NCBI GenBank assembly: GCA_040702975.1
Contig: CP159990.1
Location: forward strand, 2,542,001 to 2,606,000
Length of the DNA: 64,000 bases
Direction of reading: 5' to 3'
Source of the DNA: Roseburia hominis
GTDB taxonomy: Bacteria > Bacillota > Clostridia > Lachnospirales > Lachnospiraceae
The notes beneath the pieces are model-generated. The model saw only the letters and a list, made by a program, of their open reading frames with translations, ran no database searches and was not told the DNA's origin. The number at the start of each line of letters is the position of its first letter. The stretch's first letter is position 1. A program made the translations under genes and the position numbers. Below are positions 51,176-59,955 of the stretch, in pieces.

Positions 51176-51934
51176 TTAAGATTCCTTTCGATCCGCCGCT
51201 TTTTCGTCCAGATATCCATCTTCCCTCAGACTTATATAGCGGTTATCTCCTATAATAATATGGTCCAGGAGCTCGATCCCGATCAGACGGCCTGCGTCCC
51301 GGATCCTCCTGGTCATCAGAATATCGTCTTTACTGGGAGTCGGATCTCCCCCTGGATGATTGTGTAACAGTATAATATATACCGCATTTTTTTGCAATGC
51401 CTCTACAAATAATTCTCGCGGCGTGATGACAGACATATTCACCGTTCCCTTGGAAATCTCACTGTCCCCCAGGAAACGTGAACGGGTGTTGAGCATCACC
51501 AGTTTCATATACTCCTGCCTGCGGTGCCGCATATCCTCCATATAGTACCTGGCCACTGCGGCCGGTTTTCCAAAATCCAGCCCGTTTACCGCGGCCATCT
51601 GGGACAAACGCTTCGACAGTTCACAAATACAGAGGATCTGAATCGCTTTCACCTTCCCGATACCGGGAATCCGAAGCAGTTCCTCCTTGGTCCAACTCTG
51701 CAGATGCACCATCCCGTCTTGCCCTCGTCCTTCCTCCGGGTACAATAGCTTTCTTGCAAGCTCCAGCGAGTTCATTCCCCGCGTGCCGCTACGCAGCAAA
51801 ACGGCAAGCAATTCAATATTTGTTAAACTGCCCGCCCCAAAACGCTCACACTTCTCGTATGGACGTTCATCTGCCAACATCTCTTTCATGGTACTTTTTT
51901 GATTCATCTTCTTTTGCAGAATTTGCTGACCCAT
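51176..51934 (-). CDS. radC: RadC/JAB-domain protein
   Basis: 252 aa at most. N-terminal helix-hairpin-helix (LLRIPGIGKVKAIQILCI) and C-terminal JAB/MPN domain with HNHPGGDPTPSKDD (zinc ligands). Named a DNA repair protein, though its role remains doubtful. Upstream of mreB as in Bacillus. The start is uncertain: ATG 51934 or ATG 51907, neither with a strong ribosome site. Confidence 0.92.
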   Translation of the reverse strand: MGQQILQKKMNQKSTMKEMLADERPYEKCERFGAGSLTNIELLAVLLRSGTRGMNSLELARKLLYPEEGRGQDGMVHLQSWTKEELLRIPGIGKVKAIQILCICELSKRLSQMAAVNGLDFGKPAAVARYYMEDMRHRRQEYMKLVMLNTRSRFLGDSEISKGTVNMSVITPRELFVEALQKNAVYIILLHNHPGGDPTPSKDDILMTRRIRDAGRLIGIELLDHIIIGDNRYISLREDGYLDEKAADRKES

Positions 51935-51956
51935 AAATAAAGAAAACTCTCATATC

Positions 51957-52218
51957 CTATAAGAAACGATAAATGATAATGGAAATTACCATTCCGACAA
52001 TACTTGCGATGGTAATCTTAATATTCAGCCCGAAGGTAAGCACAAGCACTCCCAGATCCAGAACCAGGGGGCTGCTGAAGCCCGAAGCTCTGTCCATAGG
52101 ATAGCCAGCTCAGTGCTGAGACACCTTCTGCAAGCATACCAATAAAACCTCCCAGAACGATTCCTGTTAAAATCATCAGGAACAACGCCCAGGAATTCTT
52201 ACTGCCGGCTCCTCTCAT
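51957..52218 (-). pseudogene. DUF4321 small membrane protein, frameshifted
   Basis: The frame starting MRGAGSKNSWALFLMILTGI at 52218 breaks after FGLQQP; the other frame continues LVLDLGVLVLTFGLNIKITI and ends IIIYRFL at 51957. Dropping one base from the C5 run (GGGGG at 52067-52071 on plus) restores an 86-aa DUF4321 protein with two membrane segments. Sequencing error or a real +1 insertion. A good GGAGGAG site is present. Function unknown. Confidence 0.8.
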
Positions 52219-52299
52219 TTGTACTCCTCCTCTTTTATAAATCCTAAAACTAGGTGTATTCTATCACATTTTAAAAAGAGTGTATAGACTTTTTCCTTA

Positions 52300-53931
52300 T
52301 TAAATTTTTCTTAAAGTGCGCGTCATGTTGTCGAAAGGCGCATATTTTCTGCGTATCTTCTCGGCGATTTTCATGCCGTCCACCGCCGCGGAGGTGATTC
52401 CTCCGGCGTATCCCGCTCCCTCTCCGCAGGGATAAAGCCCGCAAACTGTGCTTTCCATCTCGTCCCCCCGCAAAATGCGGACCGGCGATGAGGTACGGCT
52501 CTCCACGCCCAACAGCAGCGTATCCGGATGCGAAAACCCACGGATTTTGTCATTAAATTTCTCCATCCCAGCTACGATCGAACCGGCAATTTCTTCCGGA
52601 AATATTTTCCGCACATCGGCAAAACAGTATGCCCCCTTAATATCCGGCGGGCAGGAAGCACCCTTTATCTCCTCGTCCTTCCCGGCAAAGTCCCCGTACC
52701 TCTGCACAGGAATCTTTCCATTTCCAGCCAGGTACGCGGCGCGTTCCAGTTCCCGCTGAAAGGCAATTCCGGCAAGCGGACCCTCGCCCTTATAATCCTC
52801 CGGGGAAACCGTGACAACGATGGCACTGTTGGCATGCCTACTGTCTCTGGCGTGATAGCTCATGCCGTTGACTGCCAGATGTCCCTCCTCAGAGGACGCA
52901 TTGACCACATAGCCGCCGGGACACATACAGAAGGAGTAGACCCCTCTCCCATTTTCCAGCTTCGCTGTGAGCTTATAAGCGGCAGCAGGAAGCTGCGGAT
53001 CATACCCTTCCCCGTACTGGGAGTTGTTGATCAGCTCCTGGGAGTGTTCCACCCGCACACCGACCGCAAAGGCTTTGCTTTCCATCGGAACATTTTTCTC
53101 ATATAACATGGCGAACGTATCCCGTGCGCTGTGTCCCGGAGCCAGAATCAGAACCCTGGTCTCCTTATATCCCTTCGTCGTATAGATTCCGCGAATGCTT
53201 CCCTCCGAATCAATGTCAAGTTCTGTCATCGTCGTATGGAATGAAAACTCTCCGCCCCAGCTTATGATCTGCTCCCGCATGGACCGGATCACACTTCTAA
53301 GTACATCCGTCCCGATATGCGGCTTATTCACATACAGGATCTCTTCCGGCGCGCCCATCTCCACAAAGACCTCCAGCACCTTACGAATCCGTCCCGCAGG
53401 ATCTTTGACCAGGGTATTCAGCTTTCCATCGGAAAATGTGCCCGCTCCGCCCTCACCGAACTGCACATTCGAATCCGGCTTTAACACGCCTCTCTCCCAG
53501 AATTCTTCCACATCCCGGGCGCGCTCCTCCACTGGTGCACCTCTCTCGATCACGAGCGGCGCATACCCTTCCCTTGCCAGGAAGTATGCCGCGAACAGCC
53601 CGGCAGGTCCGCAGCCTACAATAATCGGCCGCTGTTTTAATATGGCAGTGCCTGCTTCCGGAAATACGTATGGCATCTCCGTGCAAAGCCCGATCTCGCA
53701 ATTCCTTCGTTTTCCCTTGATCCTCTTTAAAACTGCCCCCTCCCGCTTCACCTTCACATCAATCGTATATACATAATATAACTCCGGTTTTTTCCGCGCA
53801 TCCAGCGACTGCTTCCGTATCTTCCACGACTCGACTTCCTGACGCTGTACAGAAAGTACATGAAGCAATTTTTGAAAAAGCTCCTCCCTGGTATGTCCGG
53901 TTCGGATCTTTAACTGACTCACTCTGATCAT
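52300..53931 (-). CDS. FAD-dependent dehydrogenase (COG2509 type)
   Basis: 543 aa from MIRVSQLKIRTGHTREELFQ. After a small N-terminal domain (~1-95) comes the dinucleotide-binding motif PIIVGCGPAGLFAAYFLARE, then QFGEGGAGTFSDGKLNTLVK and a C-terminal CGLYPCGEGAGYAGGITSAA. This is the uncharacterised FAD-dependent dehydrogenase family. The substrate is unknown. Its start overlaps the next upstream gene's end by 4 bases. Confidence 0.9.
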   Translation of the reverse strand: MIRVSQLKIRTGHTREELFQKLLHVLSVQRQEVESWKIRKQSLDARKKPELYYVYTIDVKVKREGAVLKRIKGKRRNCEIGLCTEMPYVFPEAGTAILKQRPIIVGCGPAGLFAAYFLAREGYAPLVIERGAPVEERARDVEEFWERGVLKPDSNVQFGEGGAGTFSDGKLNTLVKDPAGRIRKVLEVFVEMGAPEEILYVNKPHIGTDVLRSVIRSMREQIISWGGEFSFHTTMTELDIDSEGSIRGIYTTKGYKETRVLILAPGHSARDTFAMLYEKNVPMESKAFAVGVRVEHSQELINNSQYGEGYDPQLPAAAYKLTAKLENGRGVYSFCMCPGGYVVNASSEEGHLAVNGMSYHARDSRHANSAIVVTVSPEDYKGEGPLAGIAFQRELERAAYLAGNGKIPVQRYGDFAGKDEEIKGASCPPDIKGAYCFADVRKIFPEEIAGSIVAGMEKFNDKIRGFSHPDTLLLGVESRTSSPVRILRGDEMESTVCGLYPCGEGAGYAGGITSAAVDGMKIAEKIRRKYAPFDNMTRTLRKI

Positions 53932-55271
53932 CGCGCTGCTCCTTTCCCCGCCAGATATCCGCTGGACCACGCCCACTGCAAATTATATCCCCCGCAGATT
54001 CCGTCCACATCCAAAAGTTCTCCCGCAAAATACACGCCGGGCACCAGAAGGGACTGCATATCTGCAGAGGAAACCTCTCTGGTATTCACGCCTCCCGCAC
54101 AAATCTGGGCGTTCTCAAATGAATTCGTATCCGTCACGGCCGTCTCGAACCGTTTGACTGCCTGCAATAAGCGCTGCTTTTCCCGTGCGTCTAGTGCTCC
54201 CGCACATTTCTCCGCCGAAATCTGCGCCCGCTTTAACAGGACCCCAGCTAACTTTTTATGAAAAAGTCCGGTAAAAAACTGCTCCATTTTCCGACCTGAC
54301 CCATTTTCTATCCGTTCATCTAAAAACGTCTCAAAAGCAGAATCATCAAAATCCGGCATGAAATCAAGTACCGCCCGGACTTTTTTCTGTTCCTTAAGGC
54401 CTCTGGCCGCATAACGGCTCACCTGAAAGACGGGAATGCCCGAGATTCCATATCCCGTAAGCTGAATCTCCCCGGTGTCATCTGCCGCCAGCCTTCCTTC
54501 TATATATAAAGACACTTTCCCATGGACCCGGATCCCCGCAAGGGCTTTATACCATTCCTCCCTGCATTTTAACTGGACCAAAGCCGGAACCACAGGGATC
54601 AAACTATGACCCAGTGATTTTGCAAGTGCATAGCCGCTTCCGTCACTCCCCGAAACTGCAGATGCCCTGGAACCATTTGCAAGGATTACCGAATCGGCCT
54701 TCCATGTGTGATACTGCATTTTTAATGGTTGCCTGGAGATGGATTCCTTTTGCGTCTTCCCTTTTTTCTCGGTTTTCCCATGCGAACCGACACTACCCAA
54801 ACGTCCGTCAGCCATCTGCTCCGGTACACATGGCGCTTCGGAGTGAATCACAAACCTATTCTCCCTCTTTTCTATTCCTGTCACTTTCTCACCGGTATGT
54901 ACCTGCACCCCAAGCTGCTCCATCTCCATTCGCAGTACGTCCAGGACTGCACTGGCCTGTTCGGAAAAAGGATACAGACAGCCATTCTTATTCTTCGCAT
55001 AAATTCCCAGCTTTAAAAAGCGCCGAATCACCTGTCCGCTGTCGTACCGGCATACCGCCTCCCAGGGAAAACCGGGATTCTCGCTCCGATAACAGTCCGG
55101 ATTCTGCACAAGATTCGTAAAATTACATCTTCCATTTCCGGTAGAGAGAATCTTCTTTCCCACCCGGCCATTCTGTTCCAGCACCATCACCTGCGCCCCG
55201 TTTTCCGCCGCTGTGATCGCTGCCATCATACCGGCAGCGCCGCCACCGACGATCAATACCTGTTTTTTCAT
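53928..55271 (-). CDS. HI0933-like flavoprotein (YhiN family)
   Basis: 447 aa. N-terminal FAD motif VLIVGGGAAGMMAAITAAEN, then GRVGKKILSTGNGRCNFTN, the HI0933 signature, and the C-terminal FAGELLDVDGICGGYNLQWA. Related enzymes are annotated as aminoacetone oxidase, but the physiological reaction is not established. Paired with the COG2509 flavoprotein. Confidence 0.9.
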   Translation of the reverse strand: MKKQVLIVGGGAAGMMAAITAAENGAQVMVLEQNGRVGKKILSTGNGRCNFTNLVQNPDCYRSENPGFPWEAVCRYDSGQVIRRFLKLGIYAKNKNGCLYPFSEQASAVLDVLRMEMEQLGVQVHTGEKVTGIEKRENRFVIHSEAPCVPEQMADGRLGSVGSHGKTEKKGKTQKESISRQPLKMQYHTWKADSVILANGSRASAVSGSDGSGYALAKSLGHSLIPVVPALVQLKCREEWYKALAGIRVHGKVSLYIEGRLAADDTGEIQLTGYGISGIPVFQVSRYAARGLKEQKKVRAVLDFMPDFDDSAFETFLDERIENGSGRKMEQFFTGLFHKKLAGVLLKRAQISAEKCAGALDAREKQRLLQAVKRFETAVTDTNSFENAQICAGGVNTREVSSADMQSLLVPGVYFAGELLDVDGICGGYNLQWAWSSGYLAGKGAAR

Positions 55272-55284
55272 ATTCCGGTTCCTC

Positions 55285-56583
55285 TTACAATTCCTTTACG
55301 ATTCCTGCCTCCACCAATTTCTGAAGCGACATCAAAATACCGAGTTTTGCATGCTCCCAGGTCAGGCCGCCCTGAAAATACACGGCATAGGGCTCTTTGA
55401 TCGGTCCGTCCGCGCTCAGCTCGATTGATGACCCCTGAACAAATGCGCCTGCCGCCATGATCACATCGCTGTCATACCCCGGCATCGCCCAGGGCTCCGG
55501 AGTCACATAGCTGTCCACCGGCGCCGCCGCCTGGATTCCCTGGCAGAATGCAATCACCCCTTCTGCACTTCCAAGGGTCACTGCCTGAATAATATCATGC
55601 CGGTCCTCTTTGCCGTCCGGCACCACCGCAAATCCTAATTTCTCATAGATATTTGCTGCAAATACTGCACCCTTTAACGCCCCTGCCGTCACCGTCGGCG
55701 CAAGGAACAGTCCCTGATAAAATGACTGCATCACCCCGAGGGAGGCGCCTACTTCTTTACCCAGCCCCGGAGAGGTCAGCCGATAGGCACACTGCTCGAT
55801 CAGTTCCTTCTTTCCCGCCACGTATCCGCCGATTGGCGCAAGACCGCCGCCCGGGTTCTTGATCAGGGACCCTACCACGAGATCAGCCCCCACATCGCTT
55901 GGCTCCATCTCCTCCACGAACTCCCCGTAACAGTTATCCACCATACAGATAACTTCCGGTTTCTGCTTTTTCACGAACGAGATGGCCTCACCGATCTGCT
56001 CTACCGAGAAACTGGGTCTGGTCTGATACCCCTTGGAGCGCTGAATCGTGATCAGCTTCGTCTTCTCATTGATTGCTTCCGCGATAGCGGGGTAATCAAA
56101 ACTTCCATCTTCTTTCAGATCCACCTGCCGGTAGGTGATCCCATACTCCGCCAGGGATCCTTTGGACGGTCGAATGCCGATCACTTCCTCCAGCGTATCA
56201 TAGGGCTTTCCCGCAATGGATAGCAGTTCATCGCCGGGGCGCAGATTTGCCGACAGGGTCAGTGCAAGTGCGTGGGTCCCGCAGGTGATCTGCGGTCTGA
56301 CCAGTGCGTCTTCCGTGTGAAATACATTTGCATACACAGCCTCCAGCGTATCCCGGCCAAAATCATTGTACCCATAGCCGGACGCATAGTTAAAGCATTC
56401 TGCATTTACCCGCGCCTTCTGCATGGCGGAAATCACCTTAAGCTGATTAAGCTCCGCCATACGGTCGATCTTTTCGAACCGCTTAGCAAGCTCCCCCTCT
56501 ATCTTCTGCCCGAAGGCGTAGACCTCCGGTGAAATTCCAATCTCCTGATATAATTTTTCTGTCATTTCAGCTACCATAGCCAT
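55285..56583 (-). CDS. Methionine gamma-lyase-like PLP protein (YnbB family)
   Basis: 432 aa. A fold-type I PLP enzyme of the 'aluminium resistance' family; the PLP Lys is expected in TIQRSKGYQTRPS, the Asp in ICMVDNCYGEF, and NPGGGLAPIGGYVAG is family-typical. The gene follows miaA by one base, a conserved pair. The actual substrate is not established. Confidence 0.9.
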   Translation of the reverse strand: MAMVAEMTEKLYQEIGISPEVYAFGQKIEGELAKRFEKIDRMAELNQLKVISAMQKARVNAECFNYASGYGYNDFGRDTLEAVYANVFHTEDALVRPQITCGTHALALTLSANLRPGDELLSIAGKPYDTLEEVIGIRPSKGSLAEYGITYRQVDLKEDGSFDYPAIAEAINEKTKLITIQRSKGYQTRPSFSVEQIGEAISFVKKQKPEVICMVDNCYGEFVEEMEPSDVGADLVVGSLIKNPGGGLAPIGGYVAGKKELIEQCAYRLTSPGLGKEVGASLGVMQSFYQGLFLAPTVTAGALKGAVFAANIYEKLGFAVVPDGKEDRHDIIQAVTLGSAEGVIAFCQGIQAAAPVDSYVTPEPWAMPGYDSDVIMAAGAFVQGSSIELSADGPIKEPYAVYFQGGLTWEHAKLGILMSLQKLVEAGIVKEL

Positions 56584-56584
56584 T

Positions 56585-57538
56585 TCATATAATCTCCTTT
56601 TCTCTTAAATGTGTCAGCATGACGTCTAAAATCCTGTCTTCCTGATATCCATACTCCTGTTTTGGAATCCAGATCACGTCTCTTTCCCGTTTGAACCAGG
56701 TAATCTGCCGTTTTGCAAAATGCCGGGTATCCCGTTTCAGAATATAAACGGCCTCCTCAAGCGTACATTCTCCATCCAGATAAGCAAGGATTTCTTTGTA
56801 TCCAAGACCCTGCATGGACACCATTTCTTTATGACAGCCCCGTTCTTTCAAGGCGGCGACCTCCTCCACAAGGCCCTCCTTCAGCATCGCATCGACCCGG
56901 CTGTCGATTCGTTCATACAGCCTTTGCCTCACATCATTCAGCACAAAATACGCAAAACGGTAGGGGGACTCTTTCCTTCGCTCCTCCTCATTATGCCGGG
57001 AAATCGGCGTCCCCGTCTGACGGTAGAACTCCAGCGCCCGAATCACCCGCTTGACATTATTCGCATGAATCGCCTCCGCAGACGCCGGATCGACCATGCG
57101 AAGACGCTCATGCAGAGCCTCGGCGCCATGTTCAGTGACAAATGCCTCCAATTCCCGACGGTAAGCCATATCTTCGTCGCCTTTTGAGAAATCAATCTCA
57201 TACAAGAGCGCCTGAATGTAAAATCCTGTTCCCCCCACGACAATCGGTATCTTTCCCGCCTTATAGATTGCTTCCATCGCCTCTTTAGCCATCTGCTGAA
57301 ACCTTGCCACATGAAACTCTTCTTCCGGTTCCAGCACATCGACCAGATAGTGGCGGATCCCATCCATCTCCTCAGGACGGATCTTTGCCGAACCGATATC
57401 CATATGCCGGTAGACCTGCATGGAATCCGCCGAGATGATTTCTCCGCCCACCGCTTTTGCGAGACCGATGGACGCCTGCGTTTTGCCCACCGCAGTCGGC
57501 CCCGTAAGGATAATCAAGGGGCGTTTTGCCTGTTCCAT
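56585..57538 (-). CDS. miaA: tRNA dimethylallyltransferase
   Basis: 317 aa from MEQAKRPLIILTGPTAVGKT (P-loop GPTAVGKT). Adds a dimethylallyl group to A37 of tRNAs. ISADSMQVYRHMDIGSAK and VVGGTGFYIQALL are family signatures. The ORF upstream to 57559 lacks a ribosome site. Order mutS-mutL-miaA is common in bacteria. Confidence 0.95.
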   Translation of the reverse strand: MEQAKRPLIILTGPTAVGKTQASIGLAKAVGGEIISADSMQVYRHMDIGSAKIRPEEMDGIRHYLVDVLEPEEEFHVARFQQMAKEAMEAIYKAGKIPIVVGGTGFYIQALLYEIDFSKGDEDMAYRRELEAFVTEHGAEALHERLRMVDPASAEAIHANNVKRVIRALEFYRQTGTPISRHNEEERRKESPYRFAYFVLNDVRQRLYERIDSRVDAMLKEGLVEEVAALKERGCHKEMVSMQGLGYKEILAYLDGECTLEEAVYILKRDTRHFAKRQITWFKRERDVIWIPKQEYGYQEDRILDVMLTHLREKEII

Positions 57539-57595
57539 ATCTTCATTCCTTTCTATCACGTTTTTTCTATCACACTTCTCTATCTTACTTCCCTA

Positions 57596-59887
57596 TTACA
57601 CAATTCTCTTAAACTTTTTTTCCAGCTCTTTCTTTGTCATTGCAATGATCGTCGGTCGACCATGCGGACAATGATAGGGATTCTCCAGAGTCAAAAGTTC
57701 GCCGATTAATGCATCGACCTCGGCCGTCGACAACCTGGAATTGCCTTTCACCGCAGCCTTGCAGGACATAGAGGCAATCTTCTCATCGATCAGATCTGAT
57801 CCTGCATTCCCCGCAAGCCCTTCCGAAAGCATATCCAGCATTTCCAACAGAAGCTCCTTTTTGGCGATTCCGAACAGATTGTCCGGCACTGCGCGCACCG
57901 CATATTCCTCTCCGCCAAAAGGCTCGATCTCAAACCCGATCGCAGAAAAACGATTTCCATAAGTCTTCAGCACCTCTTCCTCCTGCATAGTCAGGCTTAA
58001 TATGATCGGAGGGCTGATATACTGGGAAGTATACTCCCTGTTCTTCATACCTGCAAGAGTCTTCTCATACAAAACTCTCTCATGCGCCGCATGTTGATCG
58101 ATAATGTACAAACTATCATGAAACTGAACCAGCCAGTAGGTGTCAAATACCTGTCCTATGATTTTGTACTCCTGGCGCACATCTTTGTTGAGAAATTTTT
58201 CTTCAAACAGGTCTAATTGACTGGCTTGCAAGTCATTTTGCTGTAAAGGATTGTCGGTTTCCGCATTTTTCTCAAAACATTGGTCATTTTCCAGAGTATA
58301 CTCCGTTATTTCTTTTGCTTTTTCCAGATTTCGCTCTATTTCATTTAGAGTGTGCTCTGTTTTTTCTTGTTTATTTTCTATATTTTCCAGAGTGCGCTCT
58401 GTTATTTCCTGTTCTTTTCGAGTTTTTTTGTCCTCTGAAAGCACAAAAGCCTCTTCTCCTCTTTGTCTATGCTTTTCTAAAGTTTCTAACCCATCTTTGC
58501 ATTTCAGAGAATCGCTTTCACTTCTACTTTCTCTGTAATGCAAAAATTGATTTTCTTCCTTCTCCTCTTCTCTAAGTCTAGCCTGAACTGCCTGGCTGAT
58601 TTTTCGATTCTGGACAGCAGTTGGGGAGATCGCGCTCATCCCCGCCACCTCGGCATGAGAGGTGCGATTATGGTATGACGCCACTCTCTCTCGCATCTTT
58701 TTCATGAAATAATCCAGATCTCGTTCCTCAGGTTTTGCAGAGTCCTGAGCGCCTCGCCCTGTCCCGCTCCCGTATCCGGGACCGTCCTCCCGAATCACAT
58801 GCGGCATACCTTGTGAAACGGCCGAATGGCCATTCGGGATGCCCTTGGGTATAGATTCTGCCACAGGCGGCTCCGGCACTTCCACTTCGGGAATCAGCTC
58901 CCTTTCATGCAATCCCCGGCTCACCGCCTCATACACCAGATTATAAATCTCTTGCTGATTGCGGAAACGCAGCTCCATTTTTGTGGGGTGTACATTGATA
59001 TCGATCAGTTCCTGGTCCATAGTAATATGAAAGGCAACAAACGGGTATTTATGCTGCATGGAAAAGTCCTTATAACCGTCTTCGATTGCCTTAGCGAGAA
59101 TATTACTTTTTATGTACCGGCCATTTACGAAATAGTTTTCAAAATTCCGGTTTCCCCGCGAAATCAGCGGTTTTCCTAAAAATCCGCGGATTTGTACTCC
59201 ATTTCTTTCAAATTCCAGCTCCAGCAGCTCATTTGCCACGTCTCGGCCATAAATATGGTAGATCACATCTCTAAGTTTTCCGTTTCCGGAAGTGTGCAGT
59301 TTCTGCTGACGGTTATTGATAAATTCAAATGAAATCTCCGGGTGTGATAGTGCCAGCCGCATCAGAAGTTCAGAGATATGACTTGCCTCCGTCATCGGCG
59401 TGCGCAGGAATTTCCGCCTTGCCGGTGTATTGTAAAAGAGCTGCCTGACCCAGAAGGTGGTACCATTAGGCGCCCCGGCATCTTCCAGTTCCCGCTCCTT
59501 TCCGCCTTCAATCACATATCTGGTCCCAAGCACTTCCTTCTCAGGCTTCGTCACCATCTCCACCCGGGAGACCGCTGCGATACTGGAAAGTGCCTCGCCC
59601 CTAAAGCCCAGAGAGGAAATGGAGAACAGATCCTCCGCACTTCGTATTTTGCTGGTTGAATGGCGCAAAAATGCATTTCTCACATCACTTTTTTCAATTC
59701 CGCAGCCATTGTCCTTGATCCGCATCGATGTGATACCGCCGTCCTCGATCTCCACCACAATAGCGGTCGCACCGGAATCGATGGCGTTTTCCACCAATTC
59801 CTTCACAACGGACGCAGGACGCTCAATCACTTCTCCTGCAGCAATTTTATCTATGGTCATCTGATCCAATAATTCGATATGTGGCAT
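57596..59887 (-). CDS. mutL: DNA mismatch repair protein MutL
   Basis: 763 aa from MPHIELLDQMTIDKIAAGEV. GHKL ATPase N-terminus (ELVENAIDSG, DNGCGI, GFRGEALSSI), a long linker (~350-560) and C-terminal endonuclease domain with DQHAAHERVLYE and CPHGRP, as in MutL of species without MutH. The linker holds two oddities: a copy of a dispersed repeat (58809-58854) read as coding, and a Glu/Lys/Thr-rich segment with repeating TLEN units (58250-58420). Confidence 0.95.
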   Translation of the reverse strand: MPHIELLDQMTIDKIAAGEVIERPASVVKELVENAIDSGATAIVVEIEDGGITSMRIKDNGCGIEKSDVRNAFLRHSTSKIRSAEDLFSISSLGFRGEALSSIAAVSRVEMVTKPEKEVLGTRYVIEGGKERELEDAGAPNGTTFWVRQLFYNTPARRKFLRTPMTEASHISELLMRLALSHPEISFEFINNRQQKLHTSGNGKLRDVIYHIYGRDVANELLELEFERNGVQIRGFLGKPLISRGNRNFENYFVNGRYIKSNILAKAIEDGYKDFSMQHKYPFVAFHITMDQELIDINVHPTKMELRFRNQQEIYNLVYEAVSRGLHERELIPEVEVPEPPVAESIPKGIPNGHSAVSQGMPHVIREDGPGYGSGTGRGAQDSAKPEERDLDYFMKKMRERVASYHNRTSHAEVAGMSAISPTAVQNRKISQAVQARLREEEKEENQFLHYRESRSESDSLKCKDGLETLEKHRQRGEEAFVLSEDKKTRKEQEITERTLENIENKQEKTEHTLNEIERNLEKAKEITEYTLENDQCFEKNAETDNPLQQNDLQASQLDLFEEKFLNKDVRQEYKIIGQVFDTYWLVQFHDSLYIIDQHAAHERVLYEKTLAGMKNREYTSQYISPPIILSLTMQEEEVLKTYGNRFSAIGFEIEPFGGEEYAVRAVPDNLFGIAKKELLLEMLDMLSEGLAGNAGSDLIDEKIASMSCKAAVKGNSRLSTAEVDALIGELLTLENPYHCPHGRPTIIAMTKKELEKKFKRIV
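58250..58420. repeat. Degenerate intragenic repeats in the mutL linker
   Basis: Segments resembling TTTTCCAGAGTATACTCCGT recur at about 58288, 58343 and 58383 on the plus strand; in protein they give ITERTLENIE, TEHTLNEIER and ITEYTLEN units. Likely expanded by slippage in a disordered linker. Confidence 0.6.
58809..58854 (+). repeat. Dispersed repeat, copy B (inside mutL)
   Basis: 46 bases from CCTTGTGAAACGGCCGAATG to CCCTTGGGTATAG, with the perfect palindrome CCGAATGGCCATTCGG at 58822-58837. Copy A is at 37445-37491. In mutL it keeps the frame and encodes SIPKGIPNGHSAVSQG. Confidence 0.85.
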
Positions 59888-59920
59888 AATTCTTTCCCTT
59901 CCGTTTTCTTCCATTTATAA

Positions 59921-59942
59921 GGCCCCCATGAATACGGGGGCC
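59921..59942. other. GC-rich hairpin between mutS and mutL
   Basis: GGCCCCC and GGGGGCC with an 8-base loop. There is no U-tract, so it is probably an RNA structure affecting mutL expression within the mutS-mutL transcript. Confidence 0.5.
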
Positions 59943-59955
59943 CGCCTCCGGCTCA

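Noticed and set aside
50213..51367. Plus-strand 384-aa ORF across mreB
   Set aside because: Antisense to a clear mreB gene; composition (His/Arg-rich) and lack of a start signal mark it as a shadow frame.
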